Source: JANQMX01 sp965247175
GTDB lineage: Bacteria; Pseudomonadota; Alphaproteobacteria; Kiloniellales; DSM-21159
Length of the DNA: 64,000 nucleotides
NCBI GenBank assembly: GCA_965247175.1
Contig: OZ252006.1
Location: 186,001 to 250,000, forward strand
Direction: 5' to 3'
Made by a program: the position numbers and the translations under genes. The notes below the pieces were generated by a model. It ran no database searches and was not told the DNA's origin. It saw only the letters and a list, made by a program, of their open reading frames with translations. Positions 34,306-45,102 of this stretch are shown piece by piece. Each line of letters starts with the position of its first letter. Within the stretch, counting starts at the first letter, position 1.

Positions 34306-35994
34306 ATGACGGATCGATTGAAGATCGCCTTGGCTCAGATCAATCCTGTGGTCGGCGACGTTGCTGGCAATCTGCGCAGGTTGCGGGAAGCAAGGGCTGA
34401 GGCCGCATCGCTTGGCGCCGATCTGATGGTGGCCAGCGAGCTGGTGCTCTGCGGCTATCCGCCTGAAGATCTGGTATTGAAGGCGCATTTCCTGGAAGAG
34501 GTCGAGGCGGCTCTCGACGCGCTGGCCCTTGAGACAGCGGACGGCGGCCCGGCGCTGGTGATTGGCGCACCCTGGCGCGAGGATCGTGCCCGTCAGGAGA
34601 ACCTCCGCGGCCATGTGTTCAATGCCGCCTTCCTGCTGGCGGAAGGTGAGGTGGCAGCCGTTCGTTGCAAGCATGAACTGCCCAACTACGGCGTCTTCGA
34701 CGAAGTCCGTGTCTTTCAGTCCGGGCCCTTGCCGGGCCCGATCAGCTACAGGGGCGTGCGCCTCGGCGTCATGGTCTGCGAGGACATGTGGGTCGAAGAC
34801 GTCGCCGAGTGCCTGGAAGAGTCGGCGGCGGAGATGCTTATCGTCATCAACGGGTCGCCCTTCGAGTGGGACAAGCACGACGAGCGCATGCAGCTCGCCG
34901 TTGCCCGCGTCGTCGAGACCGGCCTGCCGCTCGTCTATGTCAACCAGGTCGGCGGGCAGGATGAATTGGTGTTCGACGGCGGCTCCTTCGTGCTCAACGC
35001 AGACCGTAGCCTGGCGAACCAGATGCCGGCGTTCGAGACGGGCATCGCTCTGACCGAATGGCGCCGCAGCGACGATGAGAGCTGGCATTGCGAGAACGGC
35101 CGAATGGTGCCCTTGGAAGAGGGGCTCGAGCCAATCTATCGCGCCCTCATTCTCGGGCTGCGTGACTATGTCGGGAAGAACGGTTTTCCCGGGGTCGTGA
35201 TCGGACTCTCGGGTGGTATCGATTCCGCGCTCTCCGCTGCCATCGCCGCGGATGCGCTCGGAGCGGAGCGTGTCCGCTGCGTGATGATGCCCTCTCCCTA
35301 CACCAGCCGGGAGAGCTTGGAGGATGCGTCGGAATGCGCCGGACTGCTCGGCCTCCAACTCGATGAGGTATCCATCGAGCCGGCGATGCAGGCGTTCGAC
35401 ACGATGCTGCGGCCGCTCTTCGACTCGCTGCCGCCGGACACCACCGAGGAGAACATCCAGGCGCGCGCCCGCGGCATTCTGCTGATGGCTCTCTCCAACA
35501 AGTTCGGCCACATGGTCCTATCCACTGGCAACAAGTCGGAGATGAGCGTCGGATATGCCACGCTCTATGGCGACATGTGCGGCGGCTACAACGTCCTGAA
35601 GGACGTGTATAAGACCATGGTGTACAAGCTTTCGCAGTGGCGGAACCAGGTGCAGCCGAAGGGCGCGCTCGGCCCTGCAGGCCGCGTCATTCCGGAGCGT
35701 ATCATCACGAAGGCCCCCTCGGCCGAGCTCAAGCCTGACCAGACCGACCAGGACAGCCTGCCGCCCTATGAGGCGCTGGATGACATCCTCGCCTGCCTTA
35801 TCGAGGGCGAAGTGCCGGTCGAAGGCATCGTCGCGCGTGGCCATGATCGCTCGACGGTGAACCGGGTTTGGCGGATGTTGGAGAACGCCGAATACAAGCG
35901 GCGCCAGGCGCCGCCGGGGGTCAAGATTACCCGCCGGGCGTTCGGCCGCGACCGGCGCTATCCCATTGTCAATGCCTTCAAAGGTCCAGCCTAG
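34306..35994 (+). CDS. nadE: Glutamine-hydrolysing NAD synthetase
   Basis: 562 residues. N-terminal nitrilase-type glutaminase domain with catalytic triad Glu45 (VASELVLCGYP), Lys near 122 (RCKHELPNYGVFDE) and Cys near 158 (MVCEDMWVED). C-terminal synthetase domain with P-loop SGGIDS at about 302-307, GNKSEMSVGYATLYGDM and KAPSAELKPDQTDQDSLP. It converts NaAD, glutamine and ATP to NAD. It is divergent from the efflux adaptor gene. This fits the salvage-type nicotinate phosphoribosyltransferase at 16576. Confidence 0.96.
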   Translation: MTDRLKIALAQINPVVGDVAGNLRRLREARAEAASLGADLMVASELVLCGYPPEDLVLKAHFLEEVEAALDALALETADGGPALVIGAPWREDRARQENLRGHVFNAAFLLAEGEVAAVRCKHELPNYGVFDEVRVFQSGPLPGPISYRGVRLGVMVCEDMWVEDVAECLEESAAEMLIVINGSPFEWDKHDERMQLAVARVVETGLPLVYVNQVGGQDELVFDGGSFVLNADRSLANQMPAFETGIALTEWRRSDDESWHCENGRMVPLEEGLEPIYRALILGLRDYVGKNGFPGVVIGLSGGIDSALSAAIAADALGAERVRCVMMPSPYTSRESLEDASECAGLLGLQLDEVSIEPAMQAFDTMLRPLFDSLPPDTTEENIQARARGILLMALSNKFGHMVLSTGNKSEMSVGYATLYGDMCGGYNVLKDVYKTMVYKLSQWRNQVQPKGALGPAGRVIPERIITKAPSAELKPDQTDQDSLPPYEALDDILACLIEGEVPVEGIVARGHDRSTVNRVWRMLENAEYKRRQAPPGVKITRRAFGRDRRYPIVNAFKGPA

Positions 35995-36094
35995 CGCGGG
36001 TGCACAGTTCGGCACCCTCTAGCGTATGCTTTCGCCACAGATCCCCGAGTAACCATCGGTGACTTTTTAGCCGGCACAAGGGAGCCTCTCGAGC

Positions 36095-37288
36095 GTGACC
36101 GAAGATAAGGCCGTTCGGAAGCGCCGTCCGAACATCATCGAGGGCTACGTCCCGGACTTTCCGGTCAAGCGGCAAATGAACCGGGCCTATCGCGGCGAGT
36201 TGGAAGAGATCCATGCCTCTATTCTGGAGAGGCAGCGAGCCGGTGAGCAACTCATGTGCTCGGCGCAGATCTTCCAGGAAGTGCATTGGTTGGTGAACTA
36301 CACGGACCGCGTCGATGATATCGAGCGCTTCATAAAGAAGCTGCGTGACAGCCTGCAGATGTCCGACCAGGCCTTCGCCGGCGAACAAGATCCGCGCGAC
36401 GGCTCCTTTGGGCCGTGCTTCGAAAGCTGGATCTGGCGCTTTCATGCCAGCGTCGACCCGCTGAAGGCACTGGCCCTTAAGAGCGAGAAGCCAGAGCATC
36501 CCTTAACGATCTGGGACCCGGTGGATACACCAGAGAAGCTCGTCGCGCTTCTCGAAGACCTGCTGATCTCTGACCGTGACGGCCGGCACAACAAGCGCAA
36601 GGAGCTCAACCTCGCCGTCACGGCGCTGGGCCAACTGCTCTGGCTGGACGAGACAGCCGTCGTCTTTCCCGAGCACCTGGATCGTAAGCAGTTGGGTGAG
36701 GCCCTGGCCCGCTTCGTCGCCGAGCGATGGCAGGATCCCGAGACGGGATACTGGGGGGCCTGGTATCGCGATGGCGATGAAATAAAGAAAACCAAAGACC
36801 TCAGTATAACTTTTCACATCGTTGCTTATCGACGGGGACGGGTTGGCCGCCTACGGCAGATCGGTCAGACCACGTTGGATATTCGCCATGTACGCTATCC
36901 TTTTGGCTGGCGGAGCGGCGGTGCGCAGAACAACCACCATGCCTATGACGCGGCGCGCATCCTCAATCTGACCTGGGACCACATGGACGAGAGCCAGCGG
37001 TCCACGGCTCGCGCCCTGCTGTTTCTCATGGCGGCCCGCGCGCTTCATCTTTCCATCGATGGCAACGGCGTTTTCGACGCAGAGCCCTACAGCACCGTTG
37101 GCCAAGCTTACTACTTCGGTGTTTCGTTCTTCGACGAAATCGGACTGTTCCGGCCCAATGGCCGCCAGGACTTTCGGTCGATAACCGACACTGAATCACT
37201 ACGCCGGCGCATAGAGGCGAACTTGGAGAGGCTGGATCCCGCTGACCCCATGGTCGGCGCGGCCATCCGAAAACTCAGCAGAGAATAG
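36095..37288 (+). CDS. Conserved hypothetical protein, alpha-helical toroid-like
   Basis: 397 residues, GTG start with GGGAG ten bases upstream. No enzyme motif is certain. WQDPETGYWGAWYRDGDE resembles the Q-x3-G-x-W repeats of alpha/alpha-toroid enzymes (terpene cyclases, prenyltransferases), and the rest is mostly helical with paired helices (ELNLAVTALGQLLWLDETAV, RSTARALLFLMAARALHLS). It has no signal peptide or membrane segment, so it is probably cytoplasmic. It sits between nadE and an orphan solute-binding protein gene on the same strand. Confidence 0.75.
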   Translation: MTEDKAVRKRRPNIIEGYVPDFPVKRQMNRAYRGELEEIHASILERQRAGEQLMCSAQIFQEVHWLVNYTDRVDDIERFIKKLRDSLQMSDQAFAGEQDPRDGSFGPCFESWIWRFHASVDPLKALALKSEKPEHPLTIWDPVDTPEKLVALLEDLLISDRDGRHNKRKELNLAVTALGQLLWLDETAVVFPEHLDRKQLGEALARFVAERWQDPETGYWGAWYRDGDEIKKTKDLSITFHIVAYRRGRVGRLRQIGQTTLDIRHVRYPFGWRSGGAQNNHHAYDAARILNLTWDHMDESQRSTARALLFLMAARALHLSIDGNGVFDAEPYSTVGQAYYFGVSFFDEIGLFRPNGRQDFRSITDTESLRRRIEANLERLDPADPMVGAAIRKLSRE

Positions 37289-37486
37289 TTCAGGGCGCGC
37301 TCCGCTTCGCCACGGTCCCGTGTTGTGGCCACAATCAGTCCGGACAAGGGCAAGATAAACCTGCCATGGGTTCATTCTTGCGACAGCGCCTATGCAAGAA
37401 ATGCATGCGATGTTATCTCTGCGCGGCGCTCACTAAATCTTGAGCGCCCCCGATGCCCAAACTGCGGAGAGAGAACGGCGGCGGCG

Positions 37487-39406
37487 ATGCGAGAAAAAAA
37501 ACGACTTTCGGGAGCTGGGCTGCCTTGGCTCGCCTGCATCGCAGGGCTGCTGACAGCAGTCTCGGCAAACGCGCAGCCGGTGCCGCAAGAGCCGCCAATC
37601 CTGGCAGAAGCCGTCGCGAAGGGTGAGCTGCCACCGGTCGCCGAACGCATGCCGGCCAAGCCCTATGTGATCAATCTGCAGGCAGACGGCCGCAGCAACG
37701 GCCGTCACGGGGGAACCTTGCACACCTTGGTCCGCAAGCATGCGGACTCCAAGCTCCTGGTGATCTACGGCTATGCCCGCCTTGTCGGCTACACGCCGGA
37801 GCTGGAGTTGAAGGCCGACTTGCTGGAATCGATCACCGTCGAAGAGGGCAGGATCTTCACTTTGAAGCTGCGCGCCGGTCATCGCTGGTCGGATGGCCAT
37901 CCCTTTACCGCGGAAGATTTCCGCTACTACTGGGAGGACGTGGCGAACAACGAGACACTGTCGCCGAGCGGGCTGCCCAGCGCCATGATGCCTGGCAAAG
38001 AATCGCCGCAGTTCGAAGTGCTGGACGATTTCACCGTCCGCTATACCTGGAGCCGACCGAACCCCTTCTTCCTGCCGCGTTTGTCCGGAGCCTATCCGCT
38101 CTTCATCTACCGCCCTGCCCACTACATGAAGCAGTTCCATGAGCGCTATGCCGAGCCGGAAGCGTTGGCGGCCATGGTCAAGGATGCCGCCGTCGAGAGC
38201 TGGGCGGCGCTGCACGAGCGAAAAGGTAATCTCTACCGATTGAACAATCCGGACCTGCCCACTCTGCAGCCGTGGATGCTGGTTTCGGGCCCGCCGGCCA
38301 AGCGCATGCGCGCGGTGCGCAACCCCTACTACCACCGCATGGATGGAGAGGGGCGCCAGCTGCCATACATCGACGAAGTTCTGCTGCTGGTGACCGGCGG
38401 CGGTCTGATCCCTGCCAAGACGGCGACCGGAGAGAGCGACCTGCAGGCGCGGGGCCTGACCTTCAAAGACATCGTGGTGATGAAGGAAGCCGGCTCCGAC
38501 AAGATCAAGACCCTGCTGTGGAGCCAAGGCATCGGATCGCAGCTGGCGCTGTATCCCAACCTCAATGTCACAGACCCTGCCTGGCGGACGTTGTTGCGGG
38601 ACGTGCGCTTTCGGCGCGCGCTCAGCCTCGCCGTCGACCGGAACGCGATCAACAACTTCCTCTACTTCGGCTTGGCGCAGCCCAGCAACAATACCGTCTT
38701 GCCCTACAGCCCGCTCTATAAGCCACAGTTCACCGACAGTTGGATCGAGTACAACCCGGACCAAGCGAACGCCCTTCTCGACGAAATCGGTCTGACCGAG
38801 CGCGACGATGATGGATTGCGCCTGCTGCCCGACGGCCGCCCCATGGAGCTGATCGTCGAAACGGCGGGCGAGGTCGGGGAACAGATCGACACCTTGGAGC
38901 TGATTGCCAGCAACTGGGAAGAGATCGGCATCAAGCTCCTGACCAAACCGCTGCAGCGAGAGGTGGTGCGGCGCCGAGTCACCGCAGGAGATACCGTAAT
39001 GTCAGCCTGGAGCGGGATAACCGTAGGTATCGCCACGGCGGATACCACGCCGGACGAGCTGATTCCCGACCACCGCTACGATCCCCAGTGGCCCATGTGG
39101 GGCGCCTATTATCAGACCGACGGACAGTCCGGAGAGCCGGTCGATATGCCGGAGGTGGCTCGTTTGATGGAACTCTACATGGATTGGACAAACGCCACCG
39201 ACGACGACGTGCGGACCGCCGCTTGGCAGGAGATGCTGGCCATCCACGCCGATCAGCAGTTCAGCATCGGAACGGTTGCCGGCGTGCGCCAGCCCGTCGT
39301 GATATCCAAGACGCTGATGAACGTGCCGCCGGAGGCCGTCTACGCTTGGCACCCCGGGGCCAACTTCGGCATCTACCAGCCGGACACATTCTGGTTCCAG
39401 CAGTAG
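37487..39406 (+). CDS. ABC transporter solute-binding protein, family 5 (peptide/nickel type)
   Basis: 639 residues from ATG 37487. Signal peptide ends around SANAQ (LPWLACIAGLLTAVSANAQ). The SBP_bac_5 fold is clear: LESITVEEGRIFTLKLRAGHRWSDGHPFTAEDF near residue 120, then LNVTDPAWRTLLRDVRFRRALSLAVDRN and IGIKLLTKPLQREV. No permease or ATPase gene is adjacent: the next gene is a LysE exporter on the other strand. It therefore works with a distant transporter or has another role. At about 640 residues it is long for the family. Confidence 0.9.
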   Translation: MREKKRLSGAGLPWLACIAGLLTAVSANAQPVPQEPPILAEAVAKGELPPVAERMPAKPYVINLQADGRSNGRHGGTLHTLVRKHADSKLLVIYGYARLVGYTPELELKADLLESITVEEGRIFTLKLRAGHRWSDGHPFTAEDFRYYWEDVANNETLSPSGLPSAMMPGKESPQFEVLDDFTVRYTWSRPNPFFLPRLSGAYPLFIYRPAHYMKQFHERYAEPEALAAMVKDAAVESWAALHERKGNLYRLNNPDLPTLQPWMLVSGPPAKRMRAVRNPYYHRMDGEGRQLPYIDEVLLLVTGGGLIPAKTATGESDLQARGLTFKDIVVMKEAGSDKIKTLLWSQGIGSQLALYPNLNVTDPAWRTLLRDVRFRRALSLAVDRNAINNFLYFGLAQPSNNTVLPYSPLYKPQFTDSWIEYNPDQANALLDEIGLTERDDDGLRLLPDGRPMELIVETAGEVGEQIDTLELIASNWEEIGIKLLTKPLQREVVRRRVTAGDTVMSAWSGITVGIATADTTPDELIPDHRYDPQWPMWGAYYQTDGQSGEPVDMPEVARLMELYMDWTNATDDDVRTAAWQEMLAIHADQQFSIGTVAGVRQPVVISKTLMNVPPEAVYAWHPGANFGIYQPDTFWFQQ

Positions 39407-39410
39407 GTCA

Positions 39411-40022
39411 CTAAGCCTCGCGGCGGGACAACGCGAGCAGGGAGCCGAAGACAATCATCGCACAGCCGGAGGCGCGGGTCAGCCAGACCAGGCGCTGGGC
39501 AGCGGCCTTTGCCACGAAGCGGCCGAGGCAGGCGTAGAGCGCGATGGCGATCAGTTCGAGCACTAGGAACAGAGCACCCAGAATGGCGAAGCTCTGCCAG
39601 TAATTGTCGGGTGCGACGAACTGCGGAAAGAAAGCGGTGAAGATCAGGATGGCCTTTGGGTTGCCGAGGGCGACCAGGCATTCCTGCCGAAAGGCGTTGC
39701 CGAGTGAAAGGGCGGCTCCGGCACCAAGCCGCGTACTGGATGCCGAGAGCAGCAGCCTGATGCCGAGGTAGATCAGGTAGGCGGCCCCCAGCAGCTTGAC
39801 GATGTGGAAGACCACGGCCGAGGTCGCAAGGAGGAGGCCGAGGCCCGCGGCGCTGATGGCGATCATGGGCGTAAAGGCGACCAGACGCCCGCTCGCGGCG
39901 AGGACGGCGAAACCGACACCCTGCCGGGCCGCATTGGTCAGCGACAGCAGATTGTTCGGCCCGAACGCCAAGTTGAGCGCAAAGCACGCGGGCAGGAACA
40001 GCAACAGTGTTTCGAGCGGCAT
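39411..40022 (-). CDS. LysE family amino-acid exporter
   Basis: 203 residues with six predicted membrane helices. N-terminal LLLFLPACFALNLAFGPNNLL, then KLLGAAYLIYLGIRLLLS with the family's aspartate-poor helix, and RQECLVALGNPKAILIFTAFFPQF, the typical GNPKA-x6-FFPQF signature. The family exports lysine, homoserine or other small amino acids. Convergent with the SBP gene, only 4 bases between stops. Confidence 0.9.
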   Translation of the reverse strand: MPLETLLLFLPACFALNLAFGPNNLLSLTNAARQGVGFAVLAASGRLVAFTPMIAISAAGLGLLLATSAVVFHIVKLLGAAYLIYLGIRLLLSASSTRLGAGAALSLGNAFRQECLVALGNPKAILIFTAFFPQFVAPDNYWQSFAILGALFLVLELIAIALYACLGRFVAKAAAQRLVWLTRASGCAMIVFGSLLALSRREA

Positions 40023-40420
40023 AGCTTTCGCCTTTGATCAGCAGAGCCGCTTTCTAACGCGGCCAAGTGGCGTACTCGAAACGCATTTTGGTCTATCAGC
40101 CATGCCGCACTAGAGACGCAGTTCCGTCTCGGTGCGTGCAGTAAAAGTACCATTAGAAGTCGTGGTATTATTAGATTTCACTCAATAATACGCGCATTAA
40201 GAGCAAAAATTTTTCCAATACATCCTGAGATTCATCTTAGGCTTACTATTAGTGACTAATTCTCTGCGACATCATCATTGTGTGACAGGCCCCACCGAAC
40301 GCTTTCGTACGTGCTCGATTGTTTGAAGTTGGGCTAACGCGCTGATGTTCTTGTTCGAAAAGCACCATGCGTAGATTGCCCACTGAGGCTCTCGCTGCCA
40401 AGCCACCGGAGTTCCTGACC
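40023..40420. other. AT-rich intergenic region upstream of the first chemoreceptor gene
   Basis: 398 bases with no supported gene. The stretch about 40140-40260 is far richer in A and T than the rest of the window (for example ATTATTAGATTTCACTCAAT), which fits a promoter region. CGGAG at 40409-40413 is the ribosome site for ATG 40421. No clear sigma-28 consensus was found by eye. Confidence 0.55.
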
Positions 40421-42520
40421 ATGTCATCCTCCTCCAATCGGCACGATCCGCGCCTGTCCGCCGACCAAGACGAGCATCGCGCAGGTCAACCGGCCAATCG
40501 CACCCGCTTGCCGGGTTTCAGCAATCTGAAATTGAGCCGCAAGATCGGCATCGGCATGGGGAGCATTCTTTGCTTCCTCGTCGTCGTCAGCCTCGTCACC
40601 GGTCTCGGCCTCCTCGGCGCCGTCTCGAACTTCACCGAGTACCGTACGACAGCCCGCCAGACCAATGACATGGGGCGCATTCAGGCCAACCTGCTCGAAG
40701 CCAGGCTCGGCGTGAAGGATTTCATCCTTAAGGGGAGTGACGAAGCGCGAGACAGGGTGACACAACGCATCGCCGCCATGAAGGAGATCATGCAAGACGC
40801 CAAGGCACTCTTCGCGGGCTCCGATGCGCTGGCTGAGATCGAGGTCATGTCCCAGCAGGTGGACCAGTACCACGCCGCCTTTCAGCAGATCATTGAGTTT
40901 CGTCAGCAGCGCAACACGCTGGTCGGCGAGATGAACAATCTCGGGCCGAGCGCTCGAATGGCGCTGTCAGATATCATGACGAGCGCCTACGCCGATGGCG
41001 ACCCGACCGCCAGCTATCTTGCCGGGCAGTCGCAAAGCCACCTGCTGCTGGCTCGGCTGTATGCCAACCGTTTCTTGATCACCAACGAACAGAGGCATGC
41101 GGACCGCGCTTTGGCGGAGATGGATGCCTTTTCTGGCATGGCGGAGCAGATGCGCAGCGAGCTGCAGAACCCAACACGCCAGCGCCTAGCAAGCGACGTT
41201 GTCGAGATGTCGGGCGGCTATCGCCAAGCGTTCACCGGCGTCGTTGCCGTGATCTTCGAGCGCAACGGGCTCATTGCTGGCACCCTCGACCGGATCGGCC
41301 CGGACATTGCCGAGAAGACCGAGGTCATCAAGCTCGAGAATCTCGCACATCAAGATACCCTGGGCCCCGAGGCCACGGCAGCGATGCTTGCTGCCAAGTG
41401 GACCGGCATTGTGACATCGCTTATTGCCATCGTGATCTGTGTGCTGTTTGCCGTGATCATCGGCCGCGCCATCTCGCGTCCGATTGTCCGCATGACCGAG
41501 GCCATGGGCGTGTTGGCCAAGGGCGACCTGACGGTCACCGTTCCGGCGGTTGGTCGCAAGGACGAGATCGGCGAGATGGCCGATGCCGTTCAGGTCTTCA
41601 AAGACAATGCCCTCGAGGTGGAGCGCCTTAAGAAGGAGCAGGAGGAGCAGGAGAAGCGCGCTGCAGAAGAGAAACGCCGGCAATTGTTGGAGCTGGCAGA
41701 CAGCTTCGAAAGCAGTGTTGGCACTATCATCGGCTCGGTGTCTTCGGCTTCGACAGAGCTCCAGCAGACCGCACAATCCATGTCGTCGACGGCCGAGGAG
41801 ACGAGCAACCAGTCGGCGGCTGTGGCGGCTGCTTCCGAGGAAGCCTCGAGCAACGTTGCGACCGTCGCGACCTCAACCGAGGAGCTCTCCAGTTCGATTT
41901 CTGAGATCAGCCGGCAGATCAACGAGTCCAACCAAGTCGCTACTCAGGCCGCGGGTGACGCGGACGCAGCCAATGAGGCAGTCCGGGGCTTGGCCAACGC
42001 AGCACAGAAGATCGGAGACGTTGTCAGCCTGATCTCCGACATTGCCGAGCAGACCAACCTTCTGGCGCTCAACGCCACCATCGAGGCAGCACGGGCCGGG
42101 GAAGCCGGTAAGGGCTTCGCCGTCGTCGCGTCGGAGGTGAAGTCGTTGGCCAATCAGACCGCCAAGGCGACCGAAGAGATTGCAGCTCAAGTGTCCGGCA
42201 TGCAGTCGGCAACGGACGGCACGGTTCAATCGATCGAGGGGATCACCAAGGTGATCGCCAAGCTGGGTGAGAACGCCGCCGCCGTCGCTTCAGCCGTCGA
42301 GGAGCAGAATGCGGCCACTCAGGAAATCGCGCGCAGCGTCCAAGAGGCCTCGAGCGGCACTCAGGAAGTGGCCAGCAATATCGTTGGGGTCCAGCAAGCG
42401 GCGGAGCAGACAGGTGCAGCTTCGGCCCAAGTGCTTGGCGCCGCAGAAGAGCTGTCCAAGCAGTCCGAGACCTTGCGCGGAGAGGTCGACCGCTTCGTCT
42501 CCGGATTGCGGACGGGCTAA
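40421..42520 (+). CDS. Methyl-accepting chemotaxis protein 1
   Basis: 699 residues from ATG 40421 with CGGAG nine bases upstream. TM1 lies at about 40-65, followed by a periplasmic helical domain of about 255 residues ([20 protein letters not shown]) that looks like a helical bimodular (HBM) or four-helix-bundle sensor, TM2 at about 327-350, a HAMP domain to about 405, and a signalling domain at 450-690 containing the tip [20 protein letters not shown]. There is no C-terminal CheR pentapeptide (ends SGLRTG). It is a tandem paralogue of the next gene. No che genes are nearby, so it feeds a distant CheA. Confidence 0.94.
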   Translation: MSSSSNRHDPRLSADQDEHRAGQPANRTRLPGFSNLKLSRKIGIGMGSILCFLVVVSLVTGLGLLGAVSNFTEYRTTARQTNDMGRIQANLLEARLGVKDFILKGSDEARDRVTQRIAAMKEIMQDAKALFAGSDALAEIEVMSQQVDQYHAAFQQIIEFRQQRNTLVGEMNNLGPSARMALSDIMTSAYADGDPTASYLAGQSQSHLLLARLYANRFLITNEQRHADRALAEMDAFSGMAEQMRSELQNPTRQRLASDVVEMSGGYRQAFTGVVAVIFERNGLIAGTLDRIGPDIAEKTEVIKLENLAHQDTLGPEATAAMLAAKWTGIVTSLIAIVICVLFAVIIGRAISRPIVRMTEAMGVLAKGDLTVTVPAVGRKDEIGEMADAVQVFKDNALEVERLKKEQEEQEKRAAEEKRRQLLELADSFESSVGTIIGSVSSASTELQQTAQSMSSTAEETSNQSAAVAAASEEASSNVATVATSTEELSSSISEISRQINESNQVATQAAGDADAANEAVRGLANAAQKIGDVVSLISDIAEQTNLLALNATIEAARAGEAGKGFAVVASEVKSLANQTAKATEEIAAQVSGMQSATDGTVQSIEGITKVIAKLGENAAAVASAVEEQNAATQEIARSVQEASSGTQEVASNIVGVQQAAEQTGAASAQVLGAAEELSKQSETLRGEVDRFVSGLRTG

Positions 42521-42987
42521 TCCCACCAGTGATGTACATGGCCGTACTGCCTGGCCTCCCTCTGAGGCTGGACGCACCTTCTTTTGTTCATTCCGCAGGT
42601 CAGCAGGGTTGCGGGCGGGGCCGGATCGCATTGGAAGGACGCCTAGGCCGCTTGCTCCTCACGAGATCAGCTCAAGTAATATCGAGATCCCGGCATTCCA
42701 TTTTTAATCGCAAACATTGTATACATCTTCCCAGCAGAGTGGGTTCTTTCATAAGTTGAGAGCTATTCTATCGTTTTGCCCCTAAATACACGATCACAGA
42801 AATGGAGTATGGTTTTATTTTAAGACTTTCAACAGAACTCCCTCACTAGCGTGCAGCCGGATTGTTGCGCCGGGATCGGCTTTGAATCCGGGCAAACCTT
42901 GCGGGAACGGATGGCCGGCCCGCAGGACAGCAAGGTTGACGGACGGCGGTCCCGAGGTCCTTGCGACACGAGATGGGAGTGAAACGG
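42521..42987. other. Intergenic region between the two chemoreceptor genes
   Basis: 467 bases with no supported gene. The first 140 bases are GC-rich with no strong terminator. The part about 42680-42830 is AT-rich and probably carries the second receptor's promoter. A GGGAG site eight bases before ATG 42988 is the ribosome site. Confidence 0.55.
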
Positions 42988-45087
42988 ATGTCATCCGCAG
43001 TCGGTGGGCAACAAGAGGACCATTTGAGCGTAGACGCGCCAGCAAGGCCCGAGGGCAAAGGCGGCAAAGACCTCTTCGCCTTCTTCACCAACCTGAAGCT
43101 GTCCAGGAAGATCGGCGTCGGAATGGGGACCATTCTTGTGTTCCTCACTGTCGTGGCTCTCGTCGAGGGCATGGGATTGGAAGGTGCCCGAGAAGACTTC
43201 GGCGAGTACCGAACGACGGCGCGGCAAACCAATCAGATCGGCCGTATTCAGGCCAACCTCCTGGAAGCGCGTCTTGGCGTGAAGGATTTCATCCTTAAGG
43301 GCACCGAAGATGCGCAGAACAAGGTGGTGACGCGCATCGAGGCGCTCCAGACCATCATGGAAGAAGCCAAGGAGATCTTCGCCGGCACCGAGGCCGTCGC
43401 GGAAATTGACCAGATTGCCGGCAACGTCGATCTGTACCAGGCGGGCTTTCAGCAGCTGATCGATTTTCGTGTGCAACGCAACGGCTTCGTCGACCAGATG
43501 AATGAACTGGGGCCGCGCGCCGAACGGGCTCTGACCGAGATTATGAAGAGCGCCTACGCTGACGGCGATCCCTCAGCCAGCTATCTCGCCGGCACTACGC
43601 TGCGCCACCTGCTGCTCGCAAGGCTCTATTCGAACCGTTTTCTCGTCACCAACGAACAGGCTCATGCCGACCGTGCCGTCTCGGAAATGGACGGCTTCGC
43701 CAAGACGGCCGGGCAGATGCGGCAGGAGCTGCAGAACCCAACCCGCAGCCGTTTGGCACAAGAAGTGGTCGAGATTGCAGACGGCTACAAGGTCGCCTTC
43801 GGCAACGTGACGGCAGTGATCTTTGAGCGCAACAGCGTCATCTCCGGCACGCTCGACCGTATCGGTCCTGAGATCGCCGGCCTGGCCGAGGAGATCAAGC
43901 TCCGCAACATTCAGCGCCAGGATACGCTGGGGCCGGAAGCCACGGCACGGCTCGAGTCATCCGAACTCACAGGCATGATTGTGTCGGTGACTGCCATTGC
44001 TCTGGGTATCGCCTTGGCTTTCTTCATCGGACGCGCGATTTCTCGGCCGATCATTGCCATGACCACGGCGATGGAGACTCTCGCCAACGGAAACCTGACG
44101 GTCACCGTGCCGGCGATTGGCCGCAAGGATGAGATCGGGCAGATGGCCGATGCCGTCCAGGTCTTCAAGAACAATGCGCTGGAAGTTGAGCGCCTGAAGC
44201 AGGAGCAGGAAGAGCGCGACCGCCAGGCGGCCGAAGAGAAGCGCCAGGCGATGCTGCAGCTGGCGGACAGCTTCGAGTCCTCCGTCGGCTCGATTATCGG
44301 CAGCGTCTCCGCGGCAGCCACGGAGCTGCAGCACACGGCGCAAACGATGTCCGGCACCGCGGAGCAAACCAGCAACCAGTCCAGTGCTGTGACCAGCGCC
44401 TCGGAGCAGGCCACGCACAACGTGCAGACCGTGGCCTCCTCTGCCGAGGAGCTGACGGCCTCGATCTCGGAGATCTCGCGTCAGATTGCAGAGTCCAACC
44501 AGATCTCCTCGCAAGCTGCGCAGGATGCCAACGCGACGAACGAGTCGGTTCGCGGGCTTGCCGATGCGGCACAGCGTATCGGAGACGTGGTCAGCCTGAT
44601 CTCTGACATTGCCGAGCAGACCAATCTCTTGGCCCTCAATGCCACCATCGAGGCGGCGCGCGCCGGAGAGGCCGGCAAGGGCTTCGCCGTCGTGGCGTCG
44701 GAGGTGAAGTCGCTGGCCAACCAGACGGCCAAGGCCACCGAGGAGATCGCGGCCCAGGTGTCCGGCATGCAGTCGGCCACCGACGGTACGGTCCAGTCGA
44801 TCGACGGAATCACCAAAGTGATTACCCAGATTAGCGAGAACGCCACTGCCGTTGCCTCGGCCGTGGAGCAGCAGAACGCGGCGACGCAGGAGATCTCGCG
44901 CAGCGTTCAGGAAGCGGCTAGCGGCACGCAGGAGGTGCTCAGCACCATCGTCCAGGTCAAGGAGGCGGCCGGCCAGACCGGCGCGTCGGCTGGCGAGGTG
45001 CTCACCGCAGCCTCCGAGCTGTCGCAACAGTCGGAAACCCTGCGCGGTGAGGTGGAGCGCTTCGTGGCGGGCCTGCGGAACGGCTAA
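42988..45087 (+). CDS. Methyl-accepting chemotaxis protein 2 (tandem paralogue)
   Basis: 699 residues from ATG 42988, the same length as the first receptor. The domain order is the same: TM1, periplasmic helical sensor ([20 protein letters not shown] occurs in both), TM2, HAMP and signalling domain. The signalling tip, from [13 protein letters not shown] onward, is nearly identical to that of receptor 1. The periplasmic domain differs in charge and length of helix segments, so the two may sense different ligands. The pair is a gene duplication; the next gene is convergent with a 15-base gap. Confidence 0.94.
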   Translation: MSSAVGGQQEDHLSVDAPARPEGKGGKDLFAFFTNLKLSRKIGVGMGTILVFLTVVALVEGMGLEGAREDFGEYRTTARQTNQIGRIQANLLEARLGVKDFILKGTEDAQNKVVTRIEALQTIMEEAKEIFAGTEAVAEIDQIAGNVDLYQAGFQQLIDFRVQRNGFVDQMNELGPRAERALTEIMKSAYADGDPSASYLAGTTLRHLLLARLYSNRFLVTNEQAHADRAVSEMDGFAKTAGQMRQELQNPTRSRLAQEVVEIADGYKVAFGNVTAVIFERNSVISGTLDRIGPEIAGLAEEIKLRNIQRQDTLGPEATARLESSELTGMIVSVTAIALGIALAFFIGRAISRPIIAMTTAMETLANGNLTVTVPAIGRKDEIGQMADAVQVFKNNALEVERLKQEQEERDRQAAEEKRQAMLQLADSFESSVGSIIGSVSAAATELQHTAQTMSGTAEQTSNQSSAVTSASEQATHNVQTVASSAEELTASISEISRQIAESNQISSQAAQDANATNESVRGLADAAQRIGDVVSLISDIAEQTNLLALNATIEAARAGEAGKGFAVVASEVKSLANQTAKATEEIAAQVSGMQSATDGTVQSIDGITKVITQISENATAVASAVEQQNAATQEISRSVQEAASGTQEVLSTIVQVKEAAGQTGASAGEVLTAASELSQQSETLRGEVERFVAGLRNG

Positions 45088-45102
45088 GAGCCGACCGACG
45101 GG

